Shown here in pieces: positions 20,100-29,542 of a stretch of DNA of 64,000 nt. The notes beneath the pieces were generated by a model, which was not told the origin of the DNA, searched no databases, and worked only from the letters and a program-made list of their open reading frames with translations. The stretch is taken from the NCBI GenBank assembly GCA_900105225.1, contig LT629764.1, positions 4,360,501 to 4,424,500 of the forward strand, in the 5' to 3' direction. This DNA is from Paenibacillaceae bacterium GAS479 (GTDB lineage: Bacteria; Bacillota; Bacilli; Paenibacillales; Paenibacillaceae). The translations under genes were made by a program, and so were the position numbers. How positions within the stretch are numbered: the stretch's first letter is position 1; each line of letters opens with the position of its first letter.

Positions 20100-21328
20100 A
20101 ATACGATCATATAACGGTTCGCTATGGCGAACTAACGCTGAAGGGCCGAAACCGGGGTCGCTTCGAGCAGCAAATGTTTCGTCAGATCAAAAATAGCCTG
20201 CGGCATTTGGAAGGGCTTGAATTTGAGAAAACCTATGCCCGCGCTTATATAAAGCTGAATGGAGTGGACTACGAGCAGGTAGCGGAAGGCTTGCGTCGGG
20301 TTTTTGGCCTCCATTCATTCAGTCCCGTCATCAGAGCGGACAACGAACTGGAGGCAATCAAGGAAGCAGCACTTTCGCTGTGGGAATCGCTTGAGGTTAA
20401 GCCAGCTACATTTAAAGTAAAGGTCAAGAGAGGCTGGAAAGGCTTCCCTCATGTGACACATGAGCTTCAGCATTTAATCGGCTCTCATATTCTGCGCGCT
20501 GCTCCTGAGTTAAAAGTCGATGTCCATCGCCCAGAAATGGAGCTGAATGTCGATATTCAACCAGAAGGAGCTTATATTTTCTGCCGTAGTGAGCCCGGAG
20601 CGGGAGGTTTCCCGTATGGTTCCAATGGCAAAGCGATGCTGCTGTTGTCCGGAGGTATAGACAGTCCTGTAGCAGGGTGGTCGGCAATGCGCAAAGGACT
20701 GGAATTGGAACTTGTGCATTATCACAGTTTTCCTTTTACAAGCGAGCAAGCTACAGACAAAGTAATTGAACTGGCCAGGCAGCTTTCGCTATATGCGGGA
20801 AAACCGCTGAAGCTGCATTTAGTGCCGTTCACCGATATTCAGACCCGATTCACGCGAACGGGGCAGGATCACTTGATTATTACGCTTATGCGCAGAGCGA
20901 TGCTTGAGATTGCCGGCATGCTGGCGGAGAGAAATGGAGCCGGAGGAATTGTATCCGGCGACAGCCTTGGCCAAGTCGCGAGTCAAACGCTCGGCAGTAT
21001 GAATGTTATAGGACGAGTCCTCGATATTCCTTTATTGAGGCCTCTGATCATGATGGACAAACAGGAGATTATTGACCGTGCCGTCAAGATCGGTACGTAT
21101 ACAACTTCCATTTTGCCATTTGAGGACTGCTGCACGCTATTCGTACCAAAATCGCCGAGTACCAATCCTAACCTTAGAGTAGTGGAAAGAACAGAAAACG
21201 GAATTACGGAGCTGAAGGAGCTACTGCTTAAAGCAGCGGATGGGGTGGAGACGGTCAATTTGGACGGAGGCAAAGTGTTCCGGAAGAAGACGGTTCTTCA
21301 TGAAGCTGAGGAGCGGGACTGGTTCTAA
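20096..21328 (+). CDS. thiI: tRNA 4-thiouridine synthase ThiI
   Basis: 410 residues. N-terminal ferredoxin-like and THUMP region (residues about 1-165) followed by the PP-loop adenylation motif S-G-G-I-D-S starting at S185. It adenylates U8 of tRNA before sulfur transfer, and can also serve thiamin thiazole synthesis. No C-terminal rhodanese domain is present, which is normal for the short Gram-positive form. It contains F-E-D-C-C-T-L-F near residue 345. Translationally coupled to the desulfurase. Confidence 0.96.
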   Translation: MKYDHITVRYGELTLKGRNRGRFEQQMFRQIKNSLRHLEGLEFEKTYARAYIKLNGVDYEQVAEGLRRVFGLHSFSPVIRADNELEAIKEAALSLWESLEVKPATFKVKVKRGWKGFPHVTHELQHLIGSHILRAAPELKVDVHRPEMELNVDIQPEGAYIFCRSEPGAGGFPYGSNGKAMLLLSGGIDSPVAGWSAMRKGLELELVHYHSFPFTSEQATDKVIELARQLSLYAGKPLKLHLVPFTDIQTRFTRTGQDHLIITLMRRAMLEIAGMLAERNGAGGIVSGDSLGQVASQTLGSMNVIGRVLDIPLLRPLIMMDKQEIIDRAVKIGTYTTSILPFEDCCTLFVPKSPSTNPNLRVVERTENGITELKELLLKAADGVETVNLDGGKVFRKKTVLHEAEERDWF

Positions 21329-21369
21329 TACGTTCTGCTGGTTCCTGTAAAGAATCTAAAGCTAGTACA

Positions 21370-21399
21370 AAAAGACCGACTCCGTGGAGTCGGTCTTTT
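21370..21399. terminator. Bidirectional terminator after thiI
   Basis: AAAAGACCGACTCC / GGAGTCGGTCTTTT with a GT loop. It lies between convergent thiI (+) and the TerC-like gene (-). Confidence 0.88.
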
Positions 21400-21444
21400 G
21401 TGTATTAAAGTAACCGAGTAGAGCTTGCAGCGCTGCTCGCGTGT

Positions 21445-22134
21445 TTAGTGTGATTCCCGTTCGCGGTGCTTTTCCGCTTTGTTCTTTTGCATCGTATTTT
21501 TCAGGACGCCAGCGCCGATAACAACGATGACTATAATCGCCATGAACAGCCATTCCGGCATTCCATTGGCGCCGAAGAAATCAGCCAATTTCTTCTCGCT
21601 TGTAATCATCTTCGCTGCAGTGTAAGCAAGCACGGCAGAACCGATATAGAGAATCCATGGGAACTTCTCAATCAGCTTGATGAACAGGGTGCTTCCCCAT
21701 ACAACGATCGGAATGCTAATGATCAGGCCGATAATGACGAGCCATACGTTGCCATGGGATGCTCCGGCTACGGCCAGAACGTTATCGATACCCATTGCGG
21801 CATCGGCGATAACGATCGTCCAGATAGCTGAACCGAGCGTACTTCCGGCCTTGATATTATCATGGCTGCTGTCTTCCTGCACAAGTAGCTTGTATGCGAT
21901 CCATACGAGCAACAAGCCGCCAGCAAGATGCAACCAAGGAACATCCAGCAAGTAAACGACCAGCAAGGTGGCGACCATACGAATTGCGATGGCACCAAAC
22001 GTCCCCCAAATGACTGCCTTTTTCTGTTGATGCTTAGGCAGATTACGCGCGGCAAGCGCGATGACGATCGCGTTGTCGCCCGCCAGCATAAGGTCGATAA
22101 AAATAATAGTTAACAGCGGGCCTAACCATTCCAT
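21445..22134 (-). CDS. TerC-family integral membrane protein (YkoY/YjbE type)
   Basis: 229 residues, about seven membrane helices. It has the TerC signatures I-F-I-D-L-M-L-A-G-D-N-A-I-V-I and A-D-A-A-M-G-I-D-N-V-L-A-V with conserved acidic residues inside membrane segments. The family is linked to Mn2+ export and metalation of exported proteins in Bacillus. The frame is open far upstream, but ATG at 22134 has GGAGGAGGAG before it and starts the conserved M-E-W-L-G. Divergent from a second TerC-family gene. No yybP-ykoY Mn riboswitch is visible upstream. Confidence 0.88.
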   Translation of the reverse strand: MEWLGPLLTIIFIDLMLAGDNAIVIALAARNLPKHQQKKAVIWGTFGAIAIRMVATLLVVYLLDVPWLHLAGGLLLVWIAYKLLVQEDSSHDNIKAGSTLGSAIWTIVIADAAMGIDNVLAVAGASHGNVWLVIIGLIISIPIVVWGSTLFIKLIEKFPWILYIGSAVLAYTAAKMITSEKKLADFFGANGMPEWLFMAIIVIVVIGAGVLKNTMQKNKAEKHRERESH

Positions 22135-22282
22135 CGAAGCTCCTCCTCCATCTCTTTGAACATTTTCTGCCATTAAGTACTTACCCGTATACGGATGAGT
22201 TGGACAAAAGATTCGTTTTTTTTGTAACATATTTTTAATGGCTTGTACATACCCCTTAAAGAGAAAGGGTGGGGGTATCGAC

Positions 22283-22966
22283 TTGGACAATCTGTTGATT
22301 TTTCTGCAAATCGTCATGATAAATATCCTGCTCAGCGGCGATAATGCCCTTGTAATCGCGATGGCTAGCCAGCACTTGCCCGCAGAGCAACGCAAACGAG
22401 CAATCGCATGGGGAACCTTCGCAGCGATTGGACTCAGATGCCTCCTTACCCTCGCGGCAATTTCACTGCTGCAATTGCCTTACTTACAAGCATGCGGCGC
22501 ATTTCTGCTGCTGATTATCGCCGTGCAGCTGCTGCGTGAAGCAGAGCAGCCTGGCAGCGAAGGGCTGCTGTCGCGTGGCGTTAAGTCCAGGCGGAGCGCT
22601 ACCCTTGCTGGAGCTGTAGGGACGATTGTAGCTGCGGATTTTATCATGAGTCTAGATAATGTTCTGGCTGTCGCTGCCGTCGCCGATGGCGAACCGGTAA
22701 TGATGCTGCTTGGCATCGCTCTTAGCATACCCATGATTCTGTGGGGCAGTCATGTACTTGGCGGCCTTCTGACCCGCTTTCCTTCACTCGTGTATGCAGG
22801 CTCGGGGCTTCTCGGTTATGCGGCAGGAGAGATGTTGGTGTCGGACTCCGCGCTTCAGCCTTGGCTGGATAAAACGCCTCTGCTCCATAGCGCGTTGCCC
22901 GTACTTATGATTCCTTTAGTCATCGTAATAGGAATTATTTTTACCCGTTCCCGTATCCGAACTTAA
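22283..22966 (+). CDS. TerC-family integral membrane protein, second copy
   Basis: 227 residues, seven hydrophobic segments. Signatures I-L-L-S-G-D-N-A-L-V-I and A-D-F-I-M-S-L-D-N-V-L-A-V place it in the TerC family but clearly diverged from the neighbouring copy. Start taken at TTG 22283 after GGGTGGGGGT; the only earlier in-frame start (22238) would add a basic tail lacking a Shine-Dalgarno. Likely divalent metal (Mn) handling, by family. The 148-base divergent intergenic region contains the 10-bp palindrome CCGTATACGG (22185-22194). Confidence 0.85.
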   Translation: MDNLLIFLQIVMINILLSGDNALVIAMASQHLPAEQRKRAIAWGTFAAIGLRCLLTLAAISLLQLPYLQACGAFLLLIIAVQLLREAEQPGSEGLLSRGVKSRRSATLAGAVGTIVAADFIMSLDNVLAVAAVADGEPVMMLLGIALSIPMILWGSHVLGGLLTRFPSLVYAGSGLLGYAAGEMLVSDSALQPWLDKTPLLHSALPVLMIPLVIVIGIIFTRSRIRT

Positions 22967-22977
22967 TCGATGAGAAG

Positions 22978-23011
22978 AGATCGCCTTCAAGGGGGCGGTC
23001 TTATTTTTTTT
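22978..23011 (+). terminator. Terminator after the second TerC-like gene
   Basis: AGATCGCC (22978-22985) with GGCGGTCT (22994-23001), one G-U pair, followed by a T-rich run. Confidence 0.8.
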
Positions 23012-23126
23012 GCTCTGGCCCTTTATAGCTGGCATTTTCAGTTCGATTCCTATAGAATAAGAAAGATCTGATTGGTCGTCATCTGCCTGTCCGCAGGTAG
23101 TCGTCTATGGGAAACGGGGGATAAGA

Positions 23127-23609
23127 TTGATTCGCAATCAATATTCCGCCGGAATCATCATCTTGCTTGCAGGAATTGCCATTTTGCTGGGCCGAATGGG
23201 CGTTTTCAGCTTTATTGGTTCCGTAATTTGGCCGTTGTTTATCCTCGTGCCGGGCATACTGCTGCATGTGCTGTATTTCGGTCGGCTACTCCCTGCGGCA
23301 GCGCTTGTTCCGGGCGGCATTTTGTCCGTATATGCACTGGTTTTCCTGTTTTGCAATTGGTTCGGGTGGGGCTACATGAAAAACCTTTGGCCATTTTTCA
23401 TTTTTGGCCTCGCGGTAGGGCTTTATGAGTATTATACCTTCGACTCAACTCATCCACGTAGCGCATTCACTATTGCTGCTGTGCTCGCTGGAGTATGGGC
23501 GCTATGCATGCTGTTTGTGCTCTTATGGAGCTGGGGGGTCTATTTGATCGCGGTCGCTCTTGTAGCAATTGGCGGATGGATGATGGTGAGCAAGAAAGCC
23601 CGTTGGTAA
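23127..23609 (+). CDS. Small polytopic membrane protein with LiaF/LiaI-like transmembrane region
   Basis: 160 residues, six hydrophobic segments, nearly all membrane. The first 45 residues (G-I-I-I-L-L-A-G-I-A-I-L-L-G ... W-P-L-F-I-L-V-P-G) resemble the transmembrane domain found in LiaF-type and DUF5668-type proteins, but no soluble domain follows. Starts at TTG 23127 after CGGGGGA. Function not assigned. Confidence 0.7.
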   Translation: MIRNQYSAGIIILLAGIAILLGRMGVFSFIGSVIWPLFILVPGILLHVLYFGRLLPAAALVPGGILSVYALVFLFCNWFGWGYMKNLWPFFIFGLAVGLYEYYTFDSTHPRSAFTIAAVLAGVWALCMLFVLLWSWGVYLIAVALVAIGGWMMVSKKARW

Positions 23610-23663
23610 GTTAATGGTTGGAACGAATGCATGATCCTATAAAGATGGAGTGGATAAGAAGTT

Positions 23664-25505
23664 ATGCAAGCAAGAGAGAACCTTCGCAATATCGCAATTA
23701 TCGCGCACGTTGACCATGGTAAAACAACCCTCGTAGACAAACTGCTTCAGCAGTCCGGTACATTCCGTGACCACGAGGTCGTGCACGAGAGAGCGATGGA
23801 CTCCAATGATTTGGAGCGGGAGCGCGGCATTACGATCCTGGCCAAAAACACCGCGATCAACTACAAGAACTACCTCATCAACATTGTGGATACCCCTGGA
23901 CATGCTGACTTCGGCGGCGAAGTTGAGCGAATCATGAAGATGGTCGACGGCGTATTGCTCGTCGTAGACGCCTTTGAGGGCTGTATGCCGCAAACTAAAT
24001 TCGTACTGCGTAAGGCGCTTGAGCATAATTTGACGCCAATCGTCGTATTGAACAAAATCGACCGTCCGAACGCCAACCCTGAAGCTGTTGTGGACGAAGT
24101 GCTCGACCTGTTCATCGAACTCGGTGCGAACGACCACCAATTGGAATTCCCTGTCGTTTACGCATCCGCGCTTATGGGCACATCCAGCCGCAACGTGGAA
24201 AAGCAAGACGAGAACATGGAAGCTCTCTATGAGACAATCGTAGAACATATTCCTCATCCAACAGAGAATGTGGAAGAGCCGCTGCAATTCCTCGTTACGC
24301 TGCTCGACTACAATGAATATATGGGCCGTATCGCTATCGGCCGTGTGAACCGTGGCGTTATCCGCCAAGGTCAGCCGGTCGCGGTTATGACTCGCGAGGG
24401 CGCAATTAAGCAAGCTCGCATTGAGAAGCTGTTCGGTTTCCAAGGACTGAAGCGCGTAGAAGTTGAAGAAGCGGCAGCAGGTGATATCGTTGCGATCGCA
24501 GGCATCAAGGATATCAATATTGGCGAGACGATTGCTGATCCATCCAAGCCGGAAGCATTGCCTGTTCTAGAAATTGATGAGCCGACGCTGCAGATGACTT
24601 TCCTGGTCAACAACAGCCCGTTTGCGGGCCGCGAAGGTAAATGGGTTACTTCCCGTAAACTTCGTGAGCGTCTGTACAAAGAACTTGAGACCGACGTTGC
24701 GCTGCGCGTTGAAGATACGGACAGCCCGGATGTATTTATCGTATCCGGTCGTGGCGAGCTTCACCTCGGTATCCTGATCGAGAATATGCGCCGCGAAGGT
24801 TACGAGCTGCAAGTATCCAAGCCTGAAGTTATCATCAAGGAAATTGATGGTCAAAAATCAGAGCCTTACGAGCGTCTGCTGATCGACGTACCAGAGGAAA
24901 GCATGGGTGCCGTCATGGAGAGCCTTGGAACACGCAAGGCTGAGATGGTCAACATGGTCAACAATGGCAGCGGTCAAGTTCGTCTTGAGTTCATCATCCC
25001 GGCGCGTGGTCTTATCGGCTACCGCACCCAGTTCCTGACGCTGACGCGTGGTTATGGCATCATGAACCATGCCTTCGACAGCTACGGTCCAATTGCGGGC
25101 TCTGGCGTTGGCGGACGTCATCAAGGCGTACTGGTTGCTACGGAGAACGGCGTTTCTACCTTCTATGGCATGATGGGCGTAGAAGATCGCGGCATTCTGT
25201 TCCTGGAACCAGGTACTGAGATCTACGAAGGTATGATCGTTGGCGAGCATAACCGCGATCAAGATATCGTAGTCAACATTTGTAAAGAGAAACAACTGAC
25301 TAACATTCGTTCCGCATCGAAAGACGAGACCGTGCGCCTTAAAACTCCGCGCTCGTACAGCCTCGAAGCGGCTCTGGAATATCTCAACGACGACGAGTAT
25401 TGCGAAATTACGCCAAAATCGATCCGCATGCGCAAAAAGCTGCTTAACAAGAGCGAGCGCGAGCGTGCAGAGAAACAGCGTAAAACTTCACAAGCCGGCG
25501 TTTAA
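23664..25505 (+). CDS. typA: Ribosome-dependent GTPase TypA/BipA
   Basis: 613-residue translational GTPase that binds the ribosome and helps 50S assembly at low temperature or stress. Seen: G1 [10 protein letters not shown]2 R-E-R-G-I-T-I, G3 D-T-P-G-H-A-D-F, G4 N-K-I-D, EF-G-like domains III and V, and the conserved G-Y-R-T-Q-F-L C-terminal region. It stands at the head of a ylaG-ylaK-like block. Downstream a GC-rich nested inverted repeat (AAGCGGCG 25525 with CGCCGCTT 25574) lacks a T-run. Confidence 0.97.
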   Translation: MQARENLRNIAIIAHVDHGKTTLVDKLLQQSGTFRDHEVVHERAMDSNDLERERGITILAKNTAINYKNYLINIVDTPGHADFGGEVERIMKMVDGVLLVVDAFEGCMPQTKFVLRKALEHNLTPIVVLNKIDRPNANPEAVVDEVLDLFIELGANDHQLEFPVVYASALMGTSSRNVEKQDENMEALYETIVEHIPHPTENVEEPLQFLVTLLDYNEYMGRIAIGRVNRGVIRQGQPVAVMTREGAIKQARIEKLFGFQGLKRVEVEEAAAGDIVAIAGIKDINIGETIADPSKPEALPVLEIDEPTLQMTFLVNNSPFAGREGKWVTSRKLRERLYKELETDVALRVEDTDSPDVFIVSGRGELHLGILIENMRREGYELQVSKPEVIIKEIDGQKSEPYERLLIDVPEESMGAVMESLGTRKAEMVNMVNNGSGQVRLEFIIPARGLIGYRTQFLTLTRGYGIMNHAFDSYGPIAGSGVGGRHQGVLVATENGVSTFYGMMGVEDRGILFLEPGTEIYEGMIVGEHNRDQDIVVNICKEKQLTNIRSASKDETVRLKTPRSYSLEAALEYLNDDEYCEITPKSIRMRKKLLNKSERERAEKQRKTSQAGV

Positions 25506-25635
25506 TTAAAAAAACGATTTTCATAAGCGGCGGTTTGGCGCCGGCCCTCCGGCCGACAGCTAAATGCGCCGCTTACTCGTTTTACATATATCGGACTGTG
25601 CTTTCTAGCCCACAATTTAGAGGAGGAGAACAGGG

Positions 25636-25935
25636 ATGCAGGATTGGCTCAGTGACCATCCGCTAGTAACGTATATCCTGATTCTGGCCAGTGTCATTTA
25701 TATTTTTAACAAAGTGTTCCGTGCACAGCAGCGTTTACCGCTGCTCAAGGAGATTTTGGTCTACTTCGTCATGGCTTTCGGCTCAGGCGTATTGCTCGTG
25801 CTGCAAATAGACAAGCTTCCAATCCTTCAGTGTATGGCGGTTGCCATCGCGATGATGTTCTTGTTGAGAATTCGGCAATTCAACGATAGGCGTTTAGCGA
25901 AGCGGCAGCAGCAGGGAGATACCTCCAAGGGTTAA
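25636..25935 (+). CDS. ylaH: YlaH-like membrane protein
   Basis: 99 residues with three hydrophobic segments and a basic, hydrophilic tail. Position directly after typA and sequence character (W-L-S-D-H-P-L-V-T-Y-I-L; P-L-L-K-E-I-L-V-Y) fit the YlaH family of Bacillales. Function unknown. GAGGAGGAG precedes the ATG. Confidence 0.78.
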   Translation: MQDWLSDHPLVTYILILASVIYIFNKVFRAQQRLPLLKEILVYFVMAFGSGVLLVLQIDKLPILQCMAVAIAMMFLLRIRQFNDRRLAKRQQQGDTSKG

Positions 25936-26007
25936 GCCTTGCTGACTGGACACTTTGATGGGCTGGCCCGCCGTCCGAAATAAGGCATGGGATCAGAAGG
26001 AGAACGC

Positions 26008-27087
26008 ATGAATAGAGGAAACGAATATCCACCTCGCGGAAGACGCGAGGATAGGGGACAAGCTGGCAGCGGTAATACCAAAGGTGCGAAGCCAGGAAAA
26101 AAGAGAAAGCCAAAACCGGTTTACTGGTTTAGACGCATGATGGCTTTGCTTGTAGTGGTTCTTTTGGCCGGTGTTGGATTTGCCGGTTATTTACTCTATG
26201 ACGCAAATAAGGCGCTTGGACAGATCAGCAGCGGGGAGAAGGGAGTTTCGGCTGCCCAATCGGTGCGTAGTAAGCCATCAGCTATGCTCTTGATGGGACT
26301 TGATACTCGCGAAAACGCAGGACTGCTCAATACCGACGTAATAATGGTTGCGGCCTTTAATCCACAGACGAAGAGTGCTGTTGTTGTCTCCATTCCACGG
26401 GATTCAAGAGTTCCGGTTGAAGGATACAAGCAGCGCAAAGTAAATAGCTATTATTCTGCCTTCATCCGAAACGCGAAGTCCAAGGAAAAGGGAATTAGCC
26501 AGGAAGAGGCGGAACGTCAAGGCAAGCTGGGGATGAAGGATGCCATTGGCAGCTACTTCGACATACCGATCGATTATGCGGCTACAATTAACTTTAAAGG
26601 TTTTGCGGATGTAGTTGATGCGCTCGGCGGAGTTAAGGTCAATGTAGATATTGACATGAGATACGATGACCATGCCGGTCAGCCCGGTGGTACAAGCATC
26701 AATCTGAAAAAAGGAGCTCAGACGCTGTTCGGGGAAGATGCGCTGGGCTTTGTCCGTTATCGTAAATCCAACGATGGCAAAAACATGAGCAGCGATTTTG
26801 AGCGTAATGAACGCCAAGAGCAAGTTATAGGCGCCATAACGACCAAGATGAAGTCTATTCCGGGCATTATCCGGCTCGGCAAAGTATTTGGAGCGGTTGG
26901 AGACAATATGCGCACCGATATGCCAGAATCCGAAATCCGGGCGATGCTGATGACTTATTTTGGGATTGGCAGCGGGGATATTGAATTTATTCCCCTGACG
27001 GGAGATTGGCGTAGTCCCTATGTTTATGTGGACGAGTCTGCACTTGAGAAAGCAAAGAATGCCTTGCAGGCCAAACTAGGCGAATGA
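26008..27087 (+). CDS. LytR-CpsA-Psr (LCP) family cell-wall glycopolymer ligase
   Basis: 359 residues: a basic cytoplasmic N terminus of about 45 residues, one membrane helix, then an extracellular LCP domain. LCP enzymes transfer teichoic acid or other glycopolymers from lipid carrier to peptidoglycan. Motifs: M-G-L-D-T-R-E; V-V-S-I-P-R-D-S-R; K-V-N-S-Y-Y; V-D-A-L-G-G-V-K-V; F-V-R-Y-R-K with a downstream D-x-x-R-x-x-R-Q-x-x. ATG 26008 is chosen over 25987 because AGAAGGAG lies 5-6 bases before it. Confidence 0.92.
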   Translation: MNRGNEYPPRGRREDRGQAGSGNTKGAKPGKKRKPKPVYWFRRMMALLVVVLLAGVGFAGYLLYDANKALGQISSGEKGVSAAQSVRSKPSAMLLMGLDTRENAGLLNTDVIMVAAFNPQTKSAVVVSIPRDSRVPVEGYKQRKVNSYYSAFIRNAKSKEKGISQEEAERQGKLGMKDAIGSYFDIPIDYAATINFKGFADVVDALGGVKVNVDIDMRYDDHAGQPGGTSINLKKGAQTLFGEDALGFVRYRKSNDGKNMSSDFERNERQEQVIGAITTKMKSIPGIIRLGKVFGAVGDNMRTDMPESEIRAMLMTYFGIGSGDIEFIPLTGDWRSPYVYVDESALEKAKNALQAKLGE

Positions 27088-27168
27088 CCGTAGTTGGTCT
27101 AGCATACGTATGTTATACTACAGCTACGAAGTGCAAAAATGGATTCTGACTCCCGGGAGGTAGGTTGG

Positions 27169-27333
27169 ATGAGAGAGCACGCTTGGGTTCGCTTCGTAAA
27201 GCGCAGTTCTGCGATGGGTGAGGCCTCCAAAACTGTAGCGTCCCGTCATGAGATCAGCCTGTCCAAGCCTGCTCTTAGCAGCAAGGGCGGTACTTCCATG
27301 TCTCTCTATGTCCTTCCTATGTTAAACCTATAG
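27169..27333 (+). CDS. Possible small protein of 54 residues, unrecognised
   Basis: The ATG at 27169 has a strong Shine-Dalgarno (GGGAGGTAGG), and a TATACT -10-like box lies at 27114-27119 with a weak -35 (TAGTTG, 17-base spacing). The product is basic, with a mildly hydrophobic end (M-S-L-Y-V-L-P-M-L-N-L). I recognise no family. A good terminator follows the stop directly, which supports a real short transcription unit (small protein or small RNA). Confidence 0.4.
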   Translation: MREHAWVRFVKRSSAMGEASKTVASRHEISLSKPALSSKGGTSMSLYVLPMLNL

Positions 27334-27366
27334 AAGCCTGGCGACCGTTGAGGTCGCCAGGCTTCT
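27332..27366. terminator. Terminator hairpin between convergent genes
   Basis: Perfect 15-bp stem AGAAGCCTGGCGACC / GGTCGCCAGGCTTCT with a 5-base loop. The T-run is short, but the stem is very stable. It lies between the small ORF (+) and the YlaJ-like gene (-). Confidence 0.8.
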
Positions 27367-27383
27367 TATGCGCTTGCGGGACT

Positions 27384-27950
27384 TTATCGGCTCATGCCTA
27401 GAGGCATTTGACGTGCAGGTGAGGATGTCGGTTTCGGGGTCTTACCGACTTCCGGCTTAGGCAATACTTCACCAGGAAGTTGAGGCATGATGCGGCCCAT
27501 TAGGTCCGCCATCTCCTCGGCAAATCCTCGGATTGGCTTTCCGGCACGGATGTCGTCACCAAGCTCAGTCAATCGGCGGTTGATGTCCATATCTGCCGTA
27601 ACGACTGCATTGACGCCGAGCGGGTCCTTGCGCAGCGCTTGAGCAACCGCATATTTAATCGTACCGACGCGTGAGCGGTCAGCACTCTCGCTAACGTTGA
27701 TGCCGACGACGGCTGTATTGCCGGCGACGACACAGTGGGCACTTTCAACCCCCTCCACCCGGGAGGCAAGATCCTCGAGCCGCTTAGCTGATTGGGCGGA
27801 GTCCAGCTTCTTTTCCGCTCCATTATTAGTTTGGTTCGCACGTAACCGCTGGTTCTCAGCGGGGGAAGGAGAATTCTCTCGGTTTGCGATCGTACCGCAG
27901 CCCGCCGTCATAACACAAAGAGCTACAGCTGCAAGCAGCCACTTTTTCAT
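27384..27950 (-). CDS. ylaJ: YhcN/YlaJ family sporulation lipoprotein
   Basis: 188 residues. Lipoprotein signal M-K-K-W-L-L ... M-T-A-G-C with the lipidated Cys at about residue 19. The remaining part contains the YhcN/YlaJ region (V-E-S-A-H-C-V-V-A-G-N-T-A-V-V-G; V-K-Y-A-V-A-Q-A-type segment I-K-Y-A-V-A-Q-A-L). Family members are spore-associated lipoproteins important for germination or outgrowth. ATG 27950 is used (AGGTG upstream); the frame is open further. B. subtilis has ylaJ at the same place but co-directional with ylaK, whereas here it is inverted. Confidence 0.85.
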   Translation of the reverse strand: MKKWLLAAVALCVMTAGCGTIANRENSPSPAENQRLRANQTNNGAEKKLDSAQSAKRLEDLASRVEGVESAHCVVAGNTAVVGINVSESADRSRVGTIKYAVAQALRKDPLGVNAVVTADMDINRRLTELGDDIRAGKPIRGFAEEMADLMGRIMPQLPGEVLPKPEVGKTPKPTSSPARQMPLGMSR

Positions 27951-28071
27951 TGTGGGACACCTGTCCTTTCCGTCGATCTCTGGGTTGCACAACCATATCT
28001 AGCTTGTCCCTGTTCCGGAAGGGTTATGTTGGAGAATTCCGGAATTACTCGGCGCCAGGAGGGATTACTTC

Positions 28072-29403
28072 ATGACTAAATTCTTCGTATTGGATACGAA
28101 TGTGCTGCTTCATGACCCGCAAGCAATCTTTGCCTTTGCTGACAACGAGGTGATTATCCCGGCTGTTGTGCTGGAAGAGATCGATTCCAAAAAGAGGCTG
28201 GCCGATGAGCTTGGTCGTAATGCCAGACATGTGTCTCGGCTGTTGGACGGGATGAGAGAGGATGGCCGCCTGCATGAGGGCATTCCAACGCCAGGTGGCG
28301 GAATACTCCGTGTGGAGCTAAATCATCGTAGCTTTGTGCGCGTTCAGGAAATGTTCGGGGATATGTCCAACGACAACCGGATTTTGGCCGTGGCCCTGAA
28401 TTATCATATCGAAGAAGAGGAAAAAGGCTCTCGACGCGATGTTGTGCTGGTCAGTAAGGATGTACTGGTTCGCATTAAGGCTGATGTGCTGGGCTTGCTG
28501 GCGGAGGACTATTTGTCGGATCGCTTGGTCGAGCCGTCGGATGTATATACTGGCACGGCGACGCTGTTTGTACATCCGTCAATCATCGACGAGTTTTATT
28601 CCTATCGTTTTCTCAGTGTCAAAACCTTGCAGCTCTCGTCTCGCCTACATCCCAATGAATTCATCATTTTACGAGATGAGCTGGGAACTTCCAAAAGCGC
28701 GTTGCTTAAGGTCAGTCAGGATGGTGCCCGGCTGGAGCCTCTTTATCTTAGCAATGATCCGGTCTGGGGCATTACCGCGCGTAATGCACAGCAGCGTATG
28801 GCGCTGGAGCTGCTGCTTAACGATGACATTCCGCTCGTCACGCTCACCGGCAAAGCAGGCACCGGCAAAACGCTGCTGGCGCTGGCGGCAGGGCTGCTAA
28901 AGATCGAGGATGAGCATAAATACAAAAAGCTGTTGATCGCCCGTCCAGTTGTTCCGATGGGCAAGGATATTGGTTACTTGCCGGGGGAGAAGGAAGAGAA
29001 GCTGCGACCGTGGATGCAGCCGATCTACGACAATCTGGAATATCTTTTTGATACGAAAAAGTCCGGTGATATCGAGAAAATTCTGATGGGGCTCGGCAGT
29101 ATTCAAGTCGAGGCTTTGACCTATATTCGCGGGCGCTCGATTCCAGGGCAATTCATCATTATTGATGAGGCACAAAATCTTAGTCGGCATGAGGTCAAAA
29201 CGATCGTCTCCCGTGTAGGAGAGGGCAGCAAAATCGTGTTAATGGGAGATCCCGAGCAAATTGACCATCCATACCTGGATTCCATGAGCAACGGTCTTTC
29301 CCATATTGTGGAGTGCTTTAAGCGAGAAGGGTTGAGTGGACACATCAACCTGGAAAAGGGAGAGCGCTCCAAGCTGGCGCAGCTAGCAGCAGACTTGTTG
29401 TAA
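28072..29403 (+). CDS. phoH: PIN domain-PhoH ATPase (YlaK family)
   Basis: 443 residues. N-terminal PIN nuclease domain (F-V-L-D-T-N-V-L-L-H-D-P; acidic residues at D9, E44, D-N-R) fused to a PhoH ATPase domain with Walker A G-K-A-G-T-G-K-T near residue 263 and Walker B I-I-I-D-E-A-Q-N. The family is predicted to combine RNase and helicase activity. Matches B. subtilis YlaK in architecture and in position after typA-ylaH-ylaJ. Confidence 0.93.
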   Translation: MTKFFVLDTNVLLHDPQAIFAFADNEVIIPAVVLEEIDSKKRLADELGRNARHVSRLLDGMREDGRLHEGIPTPGGGILRVELNHRSFVRVQEMFGDMSNDNRILAVALNYHIEEEEKGSRRDVVLVSKDVLVRIKADVLGLLAEDYLSDRLVEPSDVYTGTATLFVHPSIIDEFYSYRFLSVKTLQLSSRLHPNEFIILRDELGTSKSALLKVSQDGARLEPLYLSNDPVWGITARNAQQRMALELLLNDDIPLVTLTGKAGTGKTLLALAAGLLKIEDEHKYKKLLIARPVVPMGKDIGYLPGEKEEKLRPWMQPIYDNLEYLFDTKKSGDIEKILMGLGSIQVEALTYIRGRSIPGQFIIIDEAQNLSRHEVKTIVSRVGEGSKIVLMGDPEQIDHPYLDSMSNGLSHIVECFKREGLSGHINLEKGERSKLAQLAADLL

Positions 29404-29417
29404 GAAAGTAATGCGAT

Positions 29418-29460
29418 AGGTCGAAGGCTTCAGTAAATTGAAGCTTTCGACCTGTTTTTT
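29418..29460 (+). terminator. Terminator after phoH
   Basis: AGGTCGAAGGCTTCA (29418-29432) with TGAAGCTTTCGACCT (29439-29453), one wobble, followed by G and six T. Confidence 0.88.
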
Positions 29461-29542
29461 GTGAAGTCAAGGAAGACAAGTCCCGCTTATTTTGTTAGGA
29501 TAAACAAATAGAGAAGGGGAGCGTGAGCAAGGAGGGAAAGGC

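Noticed and set aside
22135-22282. Possible yybP-ykoY manganese riboswitch upstream of the TerC-like genes
   Set aside because: Neither strand shows the conserved loops expected for this riboswitch, and the region is too short after allowing for promoters.
25525-25574. Terminator after typA
   Set aside because: The AAGCGGCG/CGCCGCTT repeat encloses a second GC-rich hairpin but lacks a T-run; an RNA structure is possible, intrinsic termination is not supported.
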